Source: Actinomycetota bacterium (GTDB lineage Bacteria > Actinomycetota > CADDZG01 > WHSQ01). Taken from it: a stretch of 53,162 bases of DNA. The translations under genes and the position numbers were made by a program. Shown here in pieces: positions 25,744 to 34,329 of this stretch. Positions within the stretch are counted from its first letter, which is position 1. Each line of letters starts with the position of its first letter. The stretch is taken from assembly GCA_009379915.1 (NCBI GenBank), contig WHSV01000014.1, positions 1 to 53,162 of the forward strand. Reading direction: 5' to 3'. Below the pieces are notes generated by a model. It saw only the letters and a program-made list of their open reading frames with translations. It did not search any database and was not told the origin of the DNA.

Positions 25744-26572
25744 GATCGAGGTACTACATCGCGACCTCGAAAAAGAGGTCGTCAGCAGGCGCTTCAAGGA
25801 CGTCGAGATCCGTCCCGGCTCGACATCCATGAAGCTCATTCCTCGCCACGGCAGACGCAAGGAGTTCCAGGACCTTCTCGTTGGAGCCAAGGTCGAGCAC
25901 GCGCGGCGGATCGGGCGCAACCTCTTGATGGACCTCGACAACGGCCAGACGATGGTCGTCCATCTCGGTCCGCACGGTCAGATGGTGAAGGTCAGTGCCT
26001 CGGGCGACGTCGCCCCGCACACACACATCATCATGACGTTCACCATCGGAGGCCAGCTGCGCGTCATCTGCTCCGACGCGACCACCGAGGTCTTCGTTGC
26101 GCCGACCGACGAGGTGAAGAGCCTCGAGGACATGCGGGACTTCGAGATCGATCCGCTCGAGAGTCCACTGGCCTGGCAGCACTTCTCCGCCATCCTCGAG
26201 CAGAAGGCCCGTCCCATGAAGGAGTTGCTCGCGGACGAGAGGTTCATCGTCGGGCTGGGCGACCTCTACAGCGACGAGATCCTCTTTGCCTCCGGACTGC
26301 GGTACGACCGTCCGTCGGACAAGCTCTCGTCCCAGGACGTGCGGCGGCTCTATCGCTCGCTGATGGAGACACTGCAGGAAGCCGTCAAGCTGCGCGGGAC
26401 GAGCTTGGGCGAGCATGAGTTCACCGATCTAACGGGTCAGCCCGGCGCCTACCAGATCGAGTTGAAGGTCTACGAGCGCGAGGGCGAGTTCTGTCGCCGC
26501 TGTCGCAACGACATCATGCGGGTTGCCTTCAACGGAACCGACACGTACTTCTGCCCGCAGTGTCAGACATGA
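25727..26572 (+). CDS. mutM: Fpg/Nei-family DNA glycosylase homologue with altered recognition residues
   Basis: 281 residues. The N-terminal MPELPE gives the catalytic Pro and Glu, and the C-terminal zinc finger (CRRC...CPQC) is intact. Compared with E. coli Fpg, several key positions differ: the void-filling Met73 is Pro (HLGPHGQ), the Arg108/Phe110 loop (usually DPRxFG) reads SDATTE, Asn168 is Asp (GLGDLYS), Lys56 is Arg, and the zinc-finger Arg258 is Thr. The active-site chemistry could remain, but lesion flipping and phosphate gripping should be impaired or changed. It sits in the conserved rnc-mutM-smc order. Confidence 0.85.
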   Translation: MPELPEIEVLHRDLEKEVVSRRFKDVEIRPGSTSMKLIPRHGRRKEFQDLLVGAKVEHARRIGRNLLMDLDNGQTMVVHLGPHGQMVKVSASGDVAPHTHIIMTFTIGGQLRVICSDATTEVFVAPTDEVKSLEDMRDFEIDPLESPLAWQHFSAILEQKARPMKELLADERFIVGLGDLYSDEILFASGLRYDRPSDKLSSQDVRRLYRSLMETLQEAVKLRGTSLGEHEFTDLTGQPGAYQIELKVYEREGEFCRRCRNDIMRVAFNGTDTYFCPQCQT

Positions 26573-26635
26573 GGATGACAGGCCGAACGATCGGCGCGAC
26601 AAGCGATGAGAACAGAAGAGCGAGGAGGATTCAGG

Positions 26636-26911
26636 TTGGAAGATAGGACCCGAGTCCACGTATTCGTGCACGGGGATATAGAGGGAACCGGCTTCAAGGA
26701 GGCCATCGCCCAAAAAGCCACCGAGCAGGGTGTGGTCGGCTGGGTAAAGGAGCTCGCCGACGGGCGGATCGAGGCCGCCATAGAGGGTCCACGCGACCCC
26801 GTCTACAGGGTCGTCGGGCTGTGCAGGGCGGGACCGCGCGGCGCAACGGTCTCCGGCGTCCAGGTCGACCGAGAATCCCCGAAGAACGAAAAGACCTTCA
26901 AGATCAAATAG
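26636..26911 (+). CDS. Acylphosphatase-fold protein lacking catalytic residues
   Basis: 91 residues of the acylphosphatase fold: VHVFVHGDIEGTGFKEAI corresponds to the usual VxGxVQGVGFR loop, and GWVKELADGRIEAAIEG to GWVRNxxDGxVE. The catalytic Arg is Lys and the catalytic Asn is Glu, so normal acylphosphate hydrolysis is unlikely. The TTG at 26636 is chosen for the GAGGAGG 7 nt upstream and the family length; an ATG at 26606 is the alternative. It lies between mutM and smc, where many actinobacteria carry an acyP. Confidence 0.82.
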   Translation: MEDRTRVHVFVHGDIEGTGFKEAIAQKATEQGVVGWVKELADGRIEAAIEGPRDPVYRVVGLCRAGPRGATVSGVQVDRESPKNEKTFKIK

Positions 26912-27147
26912 CGCTCAGCGCCGGATCCCCCGACGCACCTTTGCCATGTGGCAACCGGTGGGCGGCGCTGAGTTGGAGAAGGTGTTCAAGCTCGTGGATC
27001 TGCGCCCGGGGGCGAGCCTGGACCGCATACTCGCCGCATATTCGCCTCTCGAAGGCCCCCAAAGCCGAGCGGATTCCCGTTCTCGAGCGCGAAAGCCGGA
27101 TCTCGATATCCGCGGGCGCCGTCGCAGACGCTGCTAACTTGTTCCGG

Positions 27148-30100
27148 ATGTACGTCAAGCGTCTCAAGCTGGCCGGGTTCAAGTCGTTCGCGGCCCCCAC
27201 GGTCATGGAGTTCGAGCGCGGGGTGAACGTCGTCGTCGGCCCCAACGGATCCGGGAAATCCAACATCTCGGACGCGCTCTCCTGGGTGCTCGGTGCCCAG
27301 GCTCCGTCGACGCTTAGATCCGGGTCGATGGAGGACGTGATCTTCGCCGGCTCGGAGACGAAGTCGCGGCTCGGCCTCGCCGAGGTGGCACTGACGCTCG
27401 ACAACACCTCGGGACTCCTGCCGCTCGATCTCGCCGAGGTCACGATCAGCCGGACGGCCGATCGCTCGGGAGGCTCCGAGTACCGCATCAACGGGGCCGC
27501 CTGCCGCCTGCTCGACGTCACGGAGTTGATCAGCGACACGGGTGTGGGCCGGAGCATTCACACCGTCGTCGGTCAGGGCAACCTCGACGCCGTTCTTCAG
27601 TCCAAGCCCGAGGACCGGCGCACGTTCATCGAAGAGGCTGCCCAGATCGGCAAGTTCAGGCGCCGCAAGGAGCGGGCGCTGCGAAAGCTCGAGCGCGTGG
27701 ACGACAACGTCATGCGGCTCAACGACGTGCTAACCGAGTTGCGAAGAGGCCTGAGACCTCTGAAACGCCAGGCGAACGCGGCGTCACGCTACTCCGAGCT
27801 CATGAGCGAGCAGCGAGAGCTCAGACAACGGCTCGCCGCGACCGAGATCCACCGGCTCAGCTTCGACGAGGCCGCGCTCGACGTCGAGTCCGAGGAGCGC
27901 AAGACGCAACTCCTTGCCGACGAGCTGGCCAACGTGCGCGCCGTGCTCGAGGGAGCCGAAGGTGAGAGGGAGGCCATCGGGGCCGAGGCCACCGAGCAAC
28001 AGCAGACGGCCAACCGCATCGGCCGCGCCGCCGACAGGCTCGAGGGCCTCGGGCGTCTGGCCGACGAGCGGGCCCAGCGCATCACGGCTCGTCTCGCCGC
28101 CGAAACCGAGGAGGGCTATCGGGAGCGCATCCGTTTGCTCGAGTCGGACCGCGAGCGGTGGAGCAAAGAGACCGAGGGGCTCGAGGCGCAATCCGCCGCG
28201 GCGACCGAACGAGCGGAGGTACTCCGGCAGGACGCGGAGACGGCCCGGGCCAGGCAGAACGAAGCCGAGCGAGCCCTCGCGGAGGCGCGCGGGGCCGAGA
28301 CCGCAGCGGCCCAGGACCTCGTGCGCGCCGAGGGCAGCGAGTCCGCCAGCCGTCAGACGCTCGGCTCGCTCGAGGCGCGCGTGCACGCCGCCACGGAACG
28401 GCGAGAGGTGCGCGAGCGAGAGGTCAAATCGGACGAACACGCTCTAATCGCCGCCGAGAAAGAGGTCACCGATTTCGAGGCCGAACTAGACCGGGTCACG
28501 GAGCTGGCGGCGGCGGCCGAAATGGAGCTCGAGAACCGTCGGGAGCGTGCCGAAGGTCTAAAGGAGAAGCTCAACGCAACTCACGCGCAGCAGGCCGCCG
28601 CCGAGGCGCGCCTGGAGGCGCTCGAGGAGGTCGCGGGCGTCGTCGCCGACATTCCAACGGCGGCGGCGCGCCTCGAGCCCCTCGTCCAACGTGCACGCGA
28701 GCAAGCCGCGGTCGCGTCCGCGCGCGAAGACGAGGACGGGGGCATCGTCAAGGAGGCGGATGAGGCCGTCGAGGAGGCCTGGCTCGTCGTCGCCAGTCAC
28801 GACGAGGATCTTCGACGGCTCGATGCCCACATGTCCGCGGCGGCCGAGCGTCTTGCCGGAAGACGGCGCAAGCGGGAGGCACGCGAGATCGAACTCGCCG
28901 CGCTGAACGAGGAGCTCGCCCGCGTTCAGGAGGCTCTTGCTCAGGCGGAACGGGCTGCCATCGAAGAACGCGCCGCGCTCCCACAACGCCGCCAGGCTCA
29001 CGAAGAGGCGAACGAGATGCGCGTAATCGCGGACTCGGCGCTCGCCGAGGCACGCTCGACGGCGGAACAGGCCGGGCGCCGGGCGGGCGATGCAGCGATG
29101 GAGGCACGCAGCGCAGAGGAGCGAATGCTGTCCGCCAAGCTCCGCCTCGAAGAAGCCGAGGCGGGCATCGCCGACGCACAGACCGCTCTCGAGGGACTAA
29201 CCGAGTTGCGCGCCTCGTTGACCGCGGCGCGGGATCGCGCCCGGGTGGTGGCCGAGACGGCATCGATGTCGGCGGATCAAGCGGCGGCCTGGGCTTCGGA
29301 GGCGGAGACCCGGGCCGGTGAGGCGCGCGCGAAGGCGCATGCTGGCGACGAGCGCCTGAGCTCGCTCAGAACGCGGGAGAGAGAGCTCGACACCAACCTC
29401 GCCGACGCCGCCCAGCGACGCAATCAAGCCGAAGTCCGCAGGGCCGAGATGCGTGCGCGCATGGAAGCACTGGGGGAACGGGCGCTCGACGAGTGGGGGC
29501 TTGGCGTCGACGAGCTCAAAGCGCTCGACCGCTTCGATGAAGCCGACGAGGAAGCGAGCCGCGTACGCGTCGAAGGGTTGGAGCGAGACCTCAGGCGACT
29601 CGGCGCGGTCAACCCGAACGCCGCCGAGGAATACGAGGAAGCGGCGAAGCGCGAGACGTTTCTCGTCGACCAGATGAACGACCTCGAGACCTCGAAGCGC
29701 GATCTCATGAAGATCGTCCGTGAGGTCGACCAGACCATCGTCGAGGCGTTTTCTTCGGCCTACGACGACGTCGCACGCGAGTTCGAGACCGTGTTCGCCC
29801 GGCTCTTTCCGGGGGGCACCGGCAAGCTCAAGCTGACCGATCCCGACGACCTTCTGAACTCGGGAATCGAGGTCGAGGCGCGGCCGCCGGGCAAGAATGT
29901 TCGGAAGCTCTCACTGCTCTCGGGAGGCGAGCGGTCGCTCGTTGCGCTCGCGTTTCTGTTCGCCATCTTCAGGTCGCGCCCCTCGCCCTTCTACCTGCTC
30001 GACGAGGTCGAGGCCGCGCTCGACGACGTCAACCTGGCGCGGTTCATCGGACTCGTTCACGAGCTCGAGGCCAACGCCCAGGTGCTCATCGTCACCCACC

Positions 30101-30234
30101 AGAAGCGGACGATGGAGGCCGCCGACGTTCTCTACGGGGTAACGATGCGCGAGGGCATCTCGAGCGTCGTTGCCCAGCGCATGGAGGACGTGGACCGACT
30201 CGCCCGAGAGAGCGCGCCGGCAGCCTCTGCCTAG
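27148..30234 (+). CDS. smc: SMC chromosome-partition ATPase without a recognisable hinge
   Basis: 1028 residues. N-terminal head: MYVKRLKLAGFKSF with Walker A GPNGSGKS at 31-38. C-terminal head: LLSGGERSLVALA near 923 and Walker B YLLDEVEAALDD near 950. Coiled-coil arms of about 320 residues each (about 170-487 and 540-870) flank a central segment. The usual hinge of about 150 residues with its Gly-rich dimer interface is not visible there; the segment reads EEVAGVVADIPTAAARL followed by charged helix. The family norm is about 1150-1200 residues. The ATG at 27148 starts the conserved N-terminus; the 236 bp before it hold no convincing gene. Confidence 0.9.
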   Translation: MYVKRLKLAGFKSFAAPTVMEFERGVNVVVGPNGSGKSNISDALSWVLGAQAPSTLRSGSMEDVIFAGSETKSRLGLAEVALTLDNTSGLLPLDLAEVTISRTADRSGGSEYRINGAACRLLDVTELISDTGVGRSIHTVVGQGNLDAVLQSKPEDRRTFIEEAAQIGKFRRRKERALRKLERVDDNVMRLNDVLTELRRGLRPLKRQANAASRYSELMSEQRELRQRLAATEIHRLSFDEAALDVESEERKTQLLADELANVRAVLEGAEGEREAIGAEATEQQQTANRIGRAADRLEGLGRLADERAQRITARLAAETEEGYRERIRLLESDRERWSKETEGLEAQSAAATERAEVLRQDAETARARQNEAERALAEARGAETAAAQDLVRAEGSESASRQTLGSLEARVHAATERREVREREVKSDEHALIAAEKEVTDFEAELDRVTELAAAAEMELENRRERAEGLKEKLNATHAQQAAAEARLEALEEVAGVVADIPTAAARLEPLVQRAREQAAVASAREDEDGGIVKEADEAVEEAWLVVASHDEDLRRLDAHMSAAAERLAGRRRKREAREIELAALNEELARVQEALAQAERAAIEERAALPQRRQAHEEANEMRVIADSALAEARSTAEQAGRRAGDAAMEARSAEERMLSAKLRLEEAEAGIADAQTALEGLTELRASLTAARDRARVVAETASMSADQAAAWASEAETRAGEARAKAHAGDERLSSLRTRERELDTNLADAAQRRNQAEVRRAEMRARMEALGERALDEWGLGVDELKALDRFDEADEEASRVRVEGLERDLRRLGAVNPNAAEEYEEAAKRETFLVDQMNDLETSKRDLMKIVREVDQTIVEAFSSAYDDVAREFETVFARLFPGGTGKLKLTDPDDLLNSGIEVEARPPGKNVRKLSLLSGGERSLVALAFLFAIFRSRPSPFYLLDEVEAALDDVNLARFIGLVHELEANAQVLIVTHQKRTMEAADVLYGVTMREGISSVVAQRMEDVDRLARESAPAASA

Positions 30235-30270
30235 AGACGGTCCCGCTCTCGGGTCGTTTAGCCTCTTGCA

Positions 30271-31386
30271 ATGCCCGACGGAATGCTTCCCGAACTGTTG
30301 ATCGCGCTGGGCCTGGTGGTCCTCGTCGTGGTCGTTGTCTTCGTCGCTCGGCGCGGCTCCCAACGAGATGCCGACGTCCTCGACCGTCCGGAGACGACGA
30401 AGGCTCCGGTCACACGGACAGAGGTCGAGCCCGAGACGATCGTCGAACCCCCTCCCGACGTGGTCGAGGAGGTCGAGGTTGAGCCCGCGCTCCGGCCCTC
30501 CCTGCGCGAGCGGCTCACCAAGAGCCGCAGGTTCATCACGGGTCGTCTCGCCGACGCTCTGGGGCAGACACCCGACGAGGAGACATGGGAGGACGTCGAG
30601 GCCGTACTGATTCAAGCCGACATCGGGGTGGCGACCGCAACGAGAATCGTCGACGACCTGCGCGAGCAGGTACGTGAGCGCAAGATCAAGGATCCCTCCG
30701 AGATCATGGCATTGCTCAACGAGGAACTAGTGTCGTTGTTCGATACCGAGAAACCGCGCGACCTGACCTACTCGGACGACCGTCCGACCGTGTGGCTCAT
30801 CGTCGGCGTCAACGGAACCGGTAAGACCACGACGATCGGAAAGCTCGCCAGCACTCTCAGTCGCGACGGCAAGTCGGTTGCACTGGCGGCCGCCGATACC
30901 TTTCGGGCGGCGGCCGACGAACAACTAGGCGCGTGGGGCGAGCGCTCGGGCGCTCAACTCGTCAAGCACCAACCCGGCGCCGACCCGGGGGCGGTCGCGT
31001 TCGACGCCTACAAATTTGCAAAGGCGCGCGAGCTCGACGTGCTGCTCGTCGACACCGCAGGACGACTGCACACGAAGACGCCTCTCATGGACGAGCTGTC
31101 CAAGGTTCGCCGGGTCATCGAGAAGGAGGGGACCGTTCAGGAGTCCCTGCTCGTCATCGACGCCACCGGCGGGCAGAACGGCCTCAACCAGGCGAAGGAG
31201 TTCGCCAGGGCCGCGGGAGTCACCGGAGTGGTGCTGACCAAGCTGGACGGCACCGCCAAGGGCGGCATCGCTCTGACCATCGAGGACGACCTCGACATCC
31301 CGATAAAGCTGATCGGGGTGGGCGAGGGCATCGAGGACCTCGAGCCCTTCGACCCGAAGGCGTACGTCGACGCCATCCTGGCCTAG
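30271..31386 (+). CDS. ftsY: Signal recognition particle receptor FtsY
   Basis: 371 residues: an N-terminal transmembrane helix (residues about 7-25, as in many actinobacterial FtsY), an acidic linker to about residue 75, then the SRP NG domain. G1 is GVNGTGKTTT near residue 178, with DTAGR, TKLDG and GVGEGIEDLEPF following. It docks SRP-ribosome complexes at the membrane. The conserved smc-ftsY order is kept. Confidence 0.96.
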   Translation: MPDGMLPELLIALGLVVLVVVVVFVARRGSQRDADVLDRPETTKAPVTRTEVEPETIVEPPPDVVEEVEVEPALRPSLRERLTKSRRFITGRLADALGQTPDEETWEDVEAVLIQADIGVATATRIVDDLREQVRERKIKDPSEIMALLNEELVSLFDTEKPRDLTYSDDRPTVWLIVGVNGTGKTTTIGKLASTLSRDGKSVALAAADTFRAAADEQLGAWGERSGAQLVKHQPGADPGAVAFDAYKFAKARELDVLLVDTAGRLHTKTPLMDELSKVRRVIEKEGTVQESLLVIDATGGQNGLNQAKEFARAAGVTGVVLTKLDGTAKGGIALTIEDDLDIPIKLIGVGEGIEDLEPFDPKAYVDAILA

Positions 31387-31390
31387 GTTC

Positions 31391-31669
31391 GTGGCCAAGC
31401 CGCGCGAGGGACGCCCCGTCGATGAGCGCAAGCGGCTGACGCTGCGGCTCGCCGTCGTCGCTTTCGGCTACATCGTCTACCGGCTCGTCGAACCGGCGAA
31501 CCTCGCCGGTGGCCTCCTGGTCGGGCTGGGGGTCTGGCTGGTCGGCGTCTCACGAGTCGAGCGGAACCTGAACCCGGCGCCGACCGAGCGCCAACGGACG
31601 CTTCAGACGGTGGGGACCGGGGTCGGCATCGCGATGATCGCTGTAGGAGCCGGTCTCGCCGTAATCTAG
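31391..31669 (+). CDS. Small two-helix membrane protein
   Basis: 92 residues, GTG start 4 nt after ftsY. Two hydrophobic stretches (about residues 36-52 and 72-92) flank a short polar loop with RVERNLNPAP; the N-terminus is basic. I recognise no family. The position between ftsY and ffh and the tight spacing suggest cotranscription with the SRP genes, but a role in targeting is not shown. Confidence 0.65.
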   Translation: MAKPREGRPVDERKRLTLRLAVVAFGYIVYRLVEPANLAGGLLVGLGVWLVGVSRVERNLNPAPTERQRTLQTVGTGVGIAMIAVGAGLAVI

Positions 31670-31713
31670 CCGTCGGGCAGACACACCAAGTCACCAGATC
31701 AAGGGATTCTTCG

Positions 31714-33069
31714 ATGTTCGACTCATTATCCAACCGGCTCGACGACATCTTCACGCGACTCAAGTCGCGCGGTCGCCTGAGCGAGAAGCAGGTCGACGAG
31801 GTGCTTCGCGAGATTCGCCTTGCACTGTTGGAGGCCGACGTCTCGCTGAAGGTCGTGAAGGCGTTCGTCAAGGACGTGCGTGAGCGGGCCGACGGAGCGG
31901 AGATCCACAAGAGCCTCACCCCCGCTCAGCAAGTCATCAAGATCGTCAACCAGGCGTTGATCGACATTCTCGGCGAGGCGAACGTGGGCCTGGAGGTCGG
32001 TTCGCGACCGCCGCGCGTCATCCTCATGGCCGGCCTTCAGGGGTCGGGAAAGACCACGGCATCGGGCAAACTCGCGCGGCTGCTCAAGAGCCAGGGTCGC
32101 AACCCCATCCTCGCCGCGGCCGACCTCCGCAGGCCGGCGGCCATCCGTCAACTGCAGCTCCTCGGCGAGCAGGTCGGGGTTCCGGTCCACGCCGAACCCG
32201 ATAGTCCGGGCCACGACGCCGCGGGGGTGGCCGGGCGCGCTCTCGAGTATGCCCGCAACGAGGGCTACAGCGACCTCATCGTCGACACTGCCGGACGCAT
32301 GCACGTCGACCCCGAACTGATGAAGGAACTCGGTGCGGTCGCCCATGCGGTCGACCCGAACGAGATCCTGCTCGTCTGCGACGCGATGACGGGCCAGGAC
32401 GCGGTAAACGTCGCCGAGTCGTTCCTCGAGGAGGTCGACGTCACCGGCGTCGTGCTCACGAAGCTCGACGGCGACGCGCGCGGTGGCGCCGCGCTGTCCA
32501 TGGCCTTCGTTACCGGCCGTCCTATCAAGTTCGCCGGCGTGGGCGAGAAGCTCGGCGATCTCGAACCGTTCCATCCCGACCGCATGGCGAGCCGCATCCT
32601 CGGGATGGGCGACGTGCTGACGCTGATCGAGAAGGCCGAGTCGGTCTTCGACGAGGCCGAGGCCAAGAAGATGGAGGCCAAGCTCCGCAAGGCGGAGTTC
32701 ACCTTCGAGGACTTCCTGACCCAGATGCAGGCCCTCAAGAAGATGGGCCCGATGAGCCAGGTGCTCGGGATGATGCCGGGCATGTCGAAGCTTCCGGTGG
32801 CGGACGACCAGATCGACAACCAGATGCCGAGGATCGAGGCGATCATCCGCTCGATGACGATCCAGGAGCGCAACAACCCCCAGGTGCTGAACGGGAGCCG
32901 GCGCAAGCGCATCGCCGTGGGCTCGGGGAGCTCGATCCAGGAGGTCAACAAGCTCGTCAAGCAGTTCGACCAGGTGCGCAAGATGATGAAGGCGATGTCC
33001 GGCGGCAAGGGCAAGGGAAAGATGAAGCTGCCGAAGGGCATGAACCCTCCCCCGGGAATGGGTTTCTAG
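31714..33069 (+). CDS. ffh: Signal recognition particle protein Ffh (SRP54)
   Basis: 451 residues: N domain, GTPase G1 GLQGSGKTT near residue 107, DTAGRMH, TKLDGDARGG, and a methionine-rich M domain (QALKKMGPMSQVLGMMPGM) for signal peptides and 4.5S RNA. The C-terminal tail is Lys/Gly/Met-rich. It is the last gene before a 319-bp non-coding stretch. Confidence 0.97.
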   Translation: MFDSLSNRLDDIFTRLKSRGRLSEKQVDEVLREIRLALLEADVSLKVVKAFVKDVRERADGAEIHKSLTPAQQVIKIVNQALIDILGEANVGLEVGSRPPRVILMAGLQGSGKTTASGKLARLLKSQGRNPILAAADLRRPAAIRQLQLLGEQVGVPVHAEPDSPGHDAAGVAGRALEYARNEGYSDLIVDTAGRMHVDPELMKELGAVAHAVDPNEILLVCDAMTGQDAVNVAESFLEEVDVTGVVLTKLDGDARGGAALSMAFVTGRPIKFAGVGEKLGDLEPFHPDRMASRILGMGDVLTLIEKAESVFDEAEAKKMEAKLRKAEFTFEDFLTQMQALKKMGPMSQVLGMMPGMSKLPVADDQIDNQMPRIEAIIRSMTIQERNNPQVLNGSRRKRIAVGSGSSIQEVNKLVKQFDQVRKMMKAMSGGKGKGKMKLPKGMNPPPGMGF

Positions 33070-33388
33070 GATTCAGCTCGAAACGAACTCTTGCGGCATC
33101 ACTCTGCTGTCCGTTTGATGCCGAACGTTCGACCTACAGCGACGCGTGGCGTCGGTATTTGGTCGAGAGAACGAGGTCGTGGACGCATTGCGGAGGCCCT
33201 CGGGAGGATCGAGACGCGGGCCGGCCGATCCCTTCCCTCCATGGTCGAATAGCGACCAAATCGGGAAAGAGTTCGGCTCAGACGGGCCGGAGCCGGGCGA
33301 GTTGCCTGCCGGTGAGTTGCCCTCACGCTTTCGGCGTTATCGACGGAGCGGGCCTCGATAGCGAGGTCGGGGTCGCCCGAGAGAGACG
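33070..33388. other. Non-coding stretch between ffh and the toxin gene
   Basis: No supported gene. It holds a CGAACGTTCG palindrome at about 33122-33131 and Repeat B copy 1 at 33240-33316. No T-rich terminator is evident after ffh. Confidence 0.5.
33240..33316 (+). repeat. Repeat B, copy 1
   Basis: About 77 bp beginning CATGGTCGAATAGCGACC, whose core GGTCG-AATAG-CGACC is a hairpin, and ending in CGGGCGAGTTGCCTGC. It matches 34197-34282 in the same orientation and, more weakly, 36524-36592 inverted. It lies downstream of the toxin gene. Confidence 0.85.
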
Positions 33389-33799
33389 CTAGCCGAGATC
33401 GAGCAACTCGTAACGCACCCCAACCGCTTCGTAGGTTCGGAGTGCTCGCCGGTCGCGCGTGCTCAGGGTTGCCCCGTTGCGGAGCACCGTCAGAGCGATG
33501 AAAGCGTCGAAGATCGCTCCTCCGGAGATCTGCCGCCGGGCGGCCAGCCGGATCACCTCGTCGAAGACATCATCCGGCGGCACGAGAATCCGGCCCTCGA
33601 TCACTCTCCTCACGAAATCGCCGGCGACCTTGGCGGGAACCCGATGAGGAGGAGGAAGCCGGGTGAGAACCGAGTAGGTCTCGAGTGCAACATGGGCCGG
33701 CACGAATGGGCGCTCGCGAACCAGACCGTGTGCAACTTCGTGCGCCTCGTGCCAGGTGGCGAAACCCGCCACGAGGAGACTGGTGTCTGCTGCTATCAA
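33389..33799 (-). CDS. vapC: PIN-domain ribonuclease toxin (VapC-like)
   Basis: 136 residues with the PIN acidic set: Asp5 (MIAADTSLL), Glu near 40 (ALETYSVL), Asp near 98 (IFDAFIAL) and Asp near 115 (TRDRRALRTY). VapC toxins are Mg-dependent RNases, often cutting tRNA or rRNA. It overlaps the antitoxin gene by 4 nt, the standard antitoxin-first arrangement. The pair lies between two direct copies of Repeat B. Confidence 0.9.
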   Translation of the reverse strand: MIAADTSLLVAGFATWHEAHEVAHGLVRERPFVPAHVALETYSVLTRLPPPHRVPAKVAGDFVRRVIEGRILVPPDDVFDEVIRLAARRQISGGAIFDAFIALTVLRNGATLSTRDRRALRTYEAVGVRYELLDLG

Positions 33800-34041
33800 C
33801 GCCGCGTGTTCTCTACCGTGGCGCGAACGACGTCATCGGTGAGAACGGGGAGATCCTCCTCGCTCTCGGCCACGGGAACCCCATCACGGTCGACCAGCGT
33901 CATCGGACTGGGGGCCGGCTCGATTTCGATGCGACCCTCTCGTTCGGTGACGAGGACCGCACCGCCTCCCGAGAGGCCGAGACGTGCTCGCAAAGCCTTC
34001 GGTATGACGATTCGCCCGGCTGGGTCAATGGTAGTTTCCAT
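33796..34041 (-). CDS. vapB: AbrB/SpoVT-type antitoxin (VapB-like)
   Basis: 81 residues. The swapped-hairpin DNA-binding domain is clear in TTIDPAGRIVIPKALRARLG. The C-terminal acidic region (ESEEDLPVLTDDVVRATVENTRR) should cover the toxin. It probably represses its own promoter: an ATGG-N10-CCAT inverted repeat spans the -10 region and start codon. Confidence 0.9.
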   Translation of the reverse strand: METTIDPAGRIVIPKALRARLGLSGGGAVLVTEREGRIEIEPAPSPMTLVDRDGVPVAESEEDLPVLTDDVVRATVENTRR

Positions 34042-34077
34042 GGCATTAAGTTACCATCACGCCTCGGGCGGAACCAA
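34039..34077 (-). promoter_or_regulatory. Candidate promoter/operator of the toxin-antitoxin pair
   Basis: On the minus strand, TTGGTT (34077-34072), an 18-nt spacer and TAACTT (34053-34048) are followed after 6 nt by the antitoxin ATG, which would give a nearly leaderless mRNA. An imperfect inverted repeat overlaps it. Judged from sequence only. Confidence 0.4.
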
Positions 34078-34196
34078 GGTCAAGGTTTGCCCCGGAGAAC
34101 CGAAGGGGTCCTGCAGCGGTCTCATTCCTGCCGATGGCAAACATCCTCCTGTGCATGATCTTGGTTGTAGGCCTTGGGTGCTCGTCTGGTGCCCTG

Positions 34197-34282
34197 CATG
34201 GTCGAATAGCGACCAAATCGGCAAAGTTCGGGTCGGACCCGGCCGGAGCCGGCCGGAGCCGGGCGAGTTGCCTGCTGGTAAG
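34197..34282 (+). repeat. Repeat B, copy 2
   Basis: About 86 bp, same orientation and ends as copy 1 (CATGGTCGAATAGCGACC to GGCGAGTTGCCTGC), with an internal duplication of a CCGGAGCCGG-like decamer. It lies between the antitoxin promoter and rpsP, close enough to be part of the rpsP leader. Confidence 0.85.
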
Positions 34283-34329
34283 CTTCCACGTCGCTGTAAA
34301 TCCCTTTCCAGCACGTCTGAAGGAGAAGC

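Noticed and set aside
26946-27137. 63-codon frame before smc (includes AELEKVFKLVDLRPGASLD)
   Set aside because: It reads somewhat protein-like, but has no Shine-Dalgarno, ends in a run of Arg codons and matches no family I know; conservation would be needed.
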